Below are positions 62,209-64,000 of a DNA stretch of 64,000 nt, one piece after another. Position numbers and translations under genes: made by a program. Under the pieces are notes generated by a model, which ran no database searches, was not told the origin of the DNA, and was given only the letters and a program-made list of their open reading frames with translations. The stretch's first letter is position 1. Each line of letters begins with the position of its first letter. Origin of the DNA: Coffea arabica (lineage: Eukaryota; Streptophyta; Magnoliopsida; Gentianales; Rubiaceae); contig NC_092312.1 in assembly GCF_036785885.1 (NCBI RefSeq), positions 21,160,001 through 21,224,000 on the forward strand. The letters are read 5' to 3'.

Positions 62209-64000
62209 CTGCAAAGGAAGAAAATATAATGCTCAGGAAATGAAACAGCAAAGAGACTGGAGTTATGCAGCTGTATAATTATTTGAAGATACGCGCACCA
62301 TCATCTTATGTTTTACCAGATTTGTTTGCAAATTTCTGCTTAACCATGAAGCATACTATGAACTGTGTAAATACTAAAGAGGCTATGGCAGAGGAAGTGA
62401 CGTTGCCAATACAAAGTCAAATAAAATTCACCGACCGACAAAAGTTCACAAACAGAAAGGAAATTCCAAAGGAGCACACAGACTAGAGGACAGTGTAGTT
62501 ATGACTAAAATATGAAAGAAACAATTGAAGGAAAAAGACCAAATACTTGTAATGGCAGTAAGATCTAATTAAAAACTCACAAAAAATGCACAATTTAGTA
62601 CGTTCTAAATGGGATACGAGGTACCAACTCATATGTGCTGCACTATCCTAAAAAGACGATATTTACAAGAACTTGGCCAGATTATGGAAGGGAACCTTAG
62701 GAGAGTCGCCAACTCCAACTTCCATCCACGTACGTTCCATACTAGATCTAGCAAACTGCCCACCGTAACTCTTGTAAGTTCCTGACAGTCTATCTTTCTA
62801 ATTGAATAACAAATTAAAAGGCAATTGATAAGCTATTCCATGGCAAACTGCCCACTGTACCTCCTGTACGTTCTTGATAGTCTATCTTTCTAACCGAGTA
62901 CCAAATTAGAAGGCAATTTATAAGCTATTTCATCCAGGGATTTCCTGTTGAAGTTGCCAAGTTAACCTAAAAAATTACGATTAAATATGCAAGGGTAGTG
63001 TTGCGCACAACTGATAACCTTTAAAAGTGCAATAGTCATAAGATGCTTACACAGGGCGTTAACCATCAAAAGAGGAGTAAAAAACAGATAACGGTCATAA
63101 CATCCATGATGCAGCACAAAACATCTTCATCTGGCAGTTTTAGTGTCAAAAATATGAATGTAACATAAGGCTCACAACTAGATGATCCACAGAATACCAG
63201 ATGGGTAGCGAAAAAACCCTTAAACAAAGCACAGAATAGGTTTAGAAATGCCTCTTTCATTTCTTCTTCCCCCTTGTTTTCTGCATACAGAGTTACTCTA
63301 TCAAATGACAGAATTCCTATATCCTTATACTCGCCAACTTGAACGCTAGTGGAGAAATCCACACCCCATAGAAAATGTCTATTTGAGGTAAACCTTCCCC
63401 ACCCATAATTAGGGTAAGAAATCGTGAAGCAGATAGAGAAATAGCCATATTCACATTCTCTTTGTTCTAAAAGCATTCTCAGAATTATATTTCTTCATGT
63501 AAGAGCTGTTTCATGCATAAGTATGCACCACATCAAATCAATGCATTGTTTTCCAGCTAATTACATCACATAGACAAGCATCATGGTATTTACCACAACA
63601 TACATCTGACAATTTTAGCATCTTTCATTGTAAAGGCTATGTGAAATTACCAGGAAGTTTATCTTAGGAATAACAAGACTCTAAAGCCCTAAGCACATTT
63701 GCAAAATCAATGGCATCTACCCATTGTTCCAACACTTAGCTTGTCAAATATCAAATTATTGATTCAAAACTATTTCAGCAGTACACTAAGAATAAGGGCT
63801 GCAGTAGATGCCAGTATGAGTTTAGATCTTTAAAAAAGCCTGTAGTTGACCCTTATCACTTATTTTAAATACTTCCATAACATTCGACCAAGGTATTCAA
63901 CAAGTTCAAGCCTCAAATTTGAAGAAGGAAGTTCCAGAGCTCAATACAATTAGTCTTAACCAGGATAACCTGTCATGCACTGCACATAATCATAATGTCA
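62209..64000 (-). other. Intron of the Core-2/I gene, or spacer
   Basis: No exon of the GT14 family could be read on the minus strand here. A 136-codon minus ORF at 63066-63476 has no recognisable domain. The region also contains the 62751-62931 duplication. Confidence 0.5.
62751..62931 (+). repeat. Tandem duplication, two copies of about 89 bp
   Basis: Copies at 62751-62839 and 62843-62931. Both start GCAAACTGCCCAC, share AGTCTATCTTTCTAA, and end TAAGCTATT. About 85% identical by eye. Confidence 0.85.

Overview
This window is nuclear DNA from a land plant, almost certainly a eudicot (probably an asterid, low confidence). The host genes are intron-rich with AT-rich introns, and they match eudicot families throughout: a plant GBA2-type glucosylceramidase, a MAPKKK17/18-type kinase, a PHD-SWIB-Plus3-GYF protein, FAR1-related sequence 11, a DUF707 protein, the pentatricopeptide protein GRP23, and a Core-2/I-branching glycosyltransferase. 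No bacterial, organellar or viral replicon is evident.

Layout. 100-5468 (+) is the 3' three quarters of a GH116 glucosylceramidase gene. 6760-7812 (+) is an intronless stress-type MAPKKK. 8181-9424 is a Mutator-like element with 144-bp inverted ends and a perfect 9-bp target duplication. 9670-11275 is a 1.3-kb almost pure A/T tract bounded by MITE-type ends. 12394-23515 (+) is a ten-exon gene for a PHD-SWIB-Plus3-GYF protein. Its first intron holds a SINE-like retroposon, its eighth intron looks like a U12 AT-AC intron, and its last exon contains a fresh tandem protein repeat.

24238-33721 is a full-length, decayed Ty3/Gypsy (Tat/Retand-like) retrotransposon lying on the minus strand, with 575-bp LTRs. 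It also carries a plus-strand antisense gene with its own TATA box and poly(A) signal. Its right flank is an F-box pseudogene. 35218-38575 (-) is an intact FRS11, with a leader intron and promoter reaching to about 40150. 40.2-46.8 kb is a gene-free stretch packed with MITEs: two adjacent Mutator-like MITEs with 9-bp duplications, and a 784-bp near-perfect foldback. 47417-55609 (+) is a 15-exon DUF707 gene with one GC-AG intron and a hAT transposase remnant in another intron. 56386-58953 (+) is an intronless GRP23 with a rewritten C-terminal Trp/Gln repeat domain. 61564-62208 (-) is the last exon of a GT14 (Core-2/I) gene whose 5' part lies beyond the window.

How the genes relate. These are independent transcription units, not an operon. 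FRS11, GRP23 and the Core-2/I gene are also close neighbours on Arabidopsis chromosome 1 (AT1G10240, AT1G10270, AT1G10280, from memory), so the right third is probably a conserved syntenic block. The left and centre show how transposons build up between and inside genes. I found no convincing undescribed multi-gene system. The most distinctive signals are the AT-AC intron, the antisense gene inside the retrotransposon, the long foldback and the two fast-evolving protein repeat domains.
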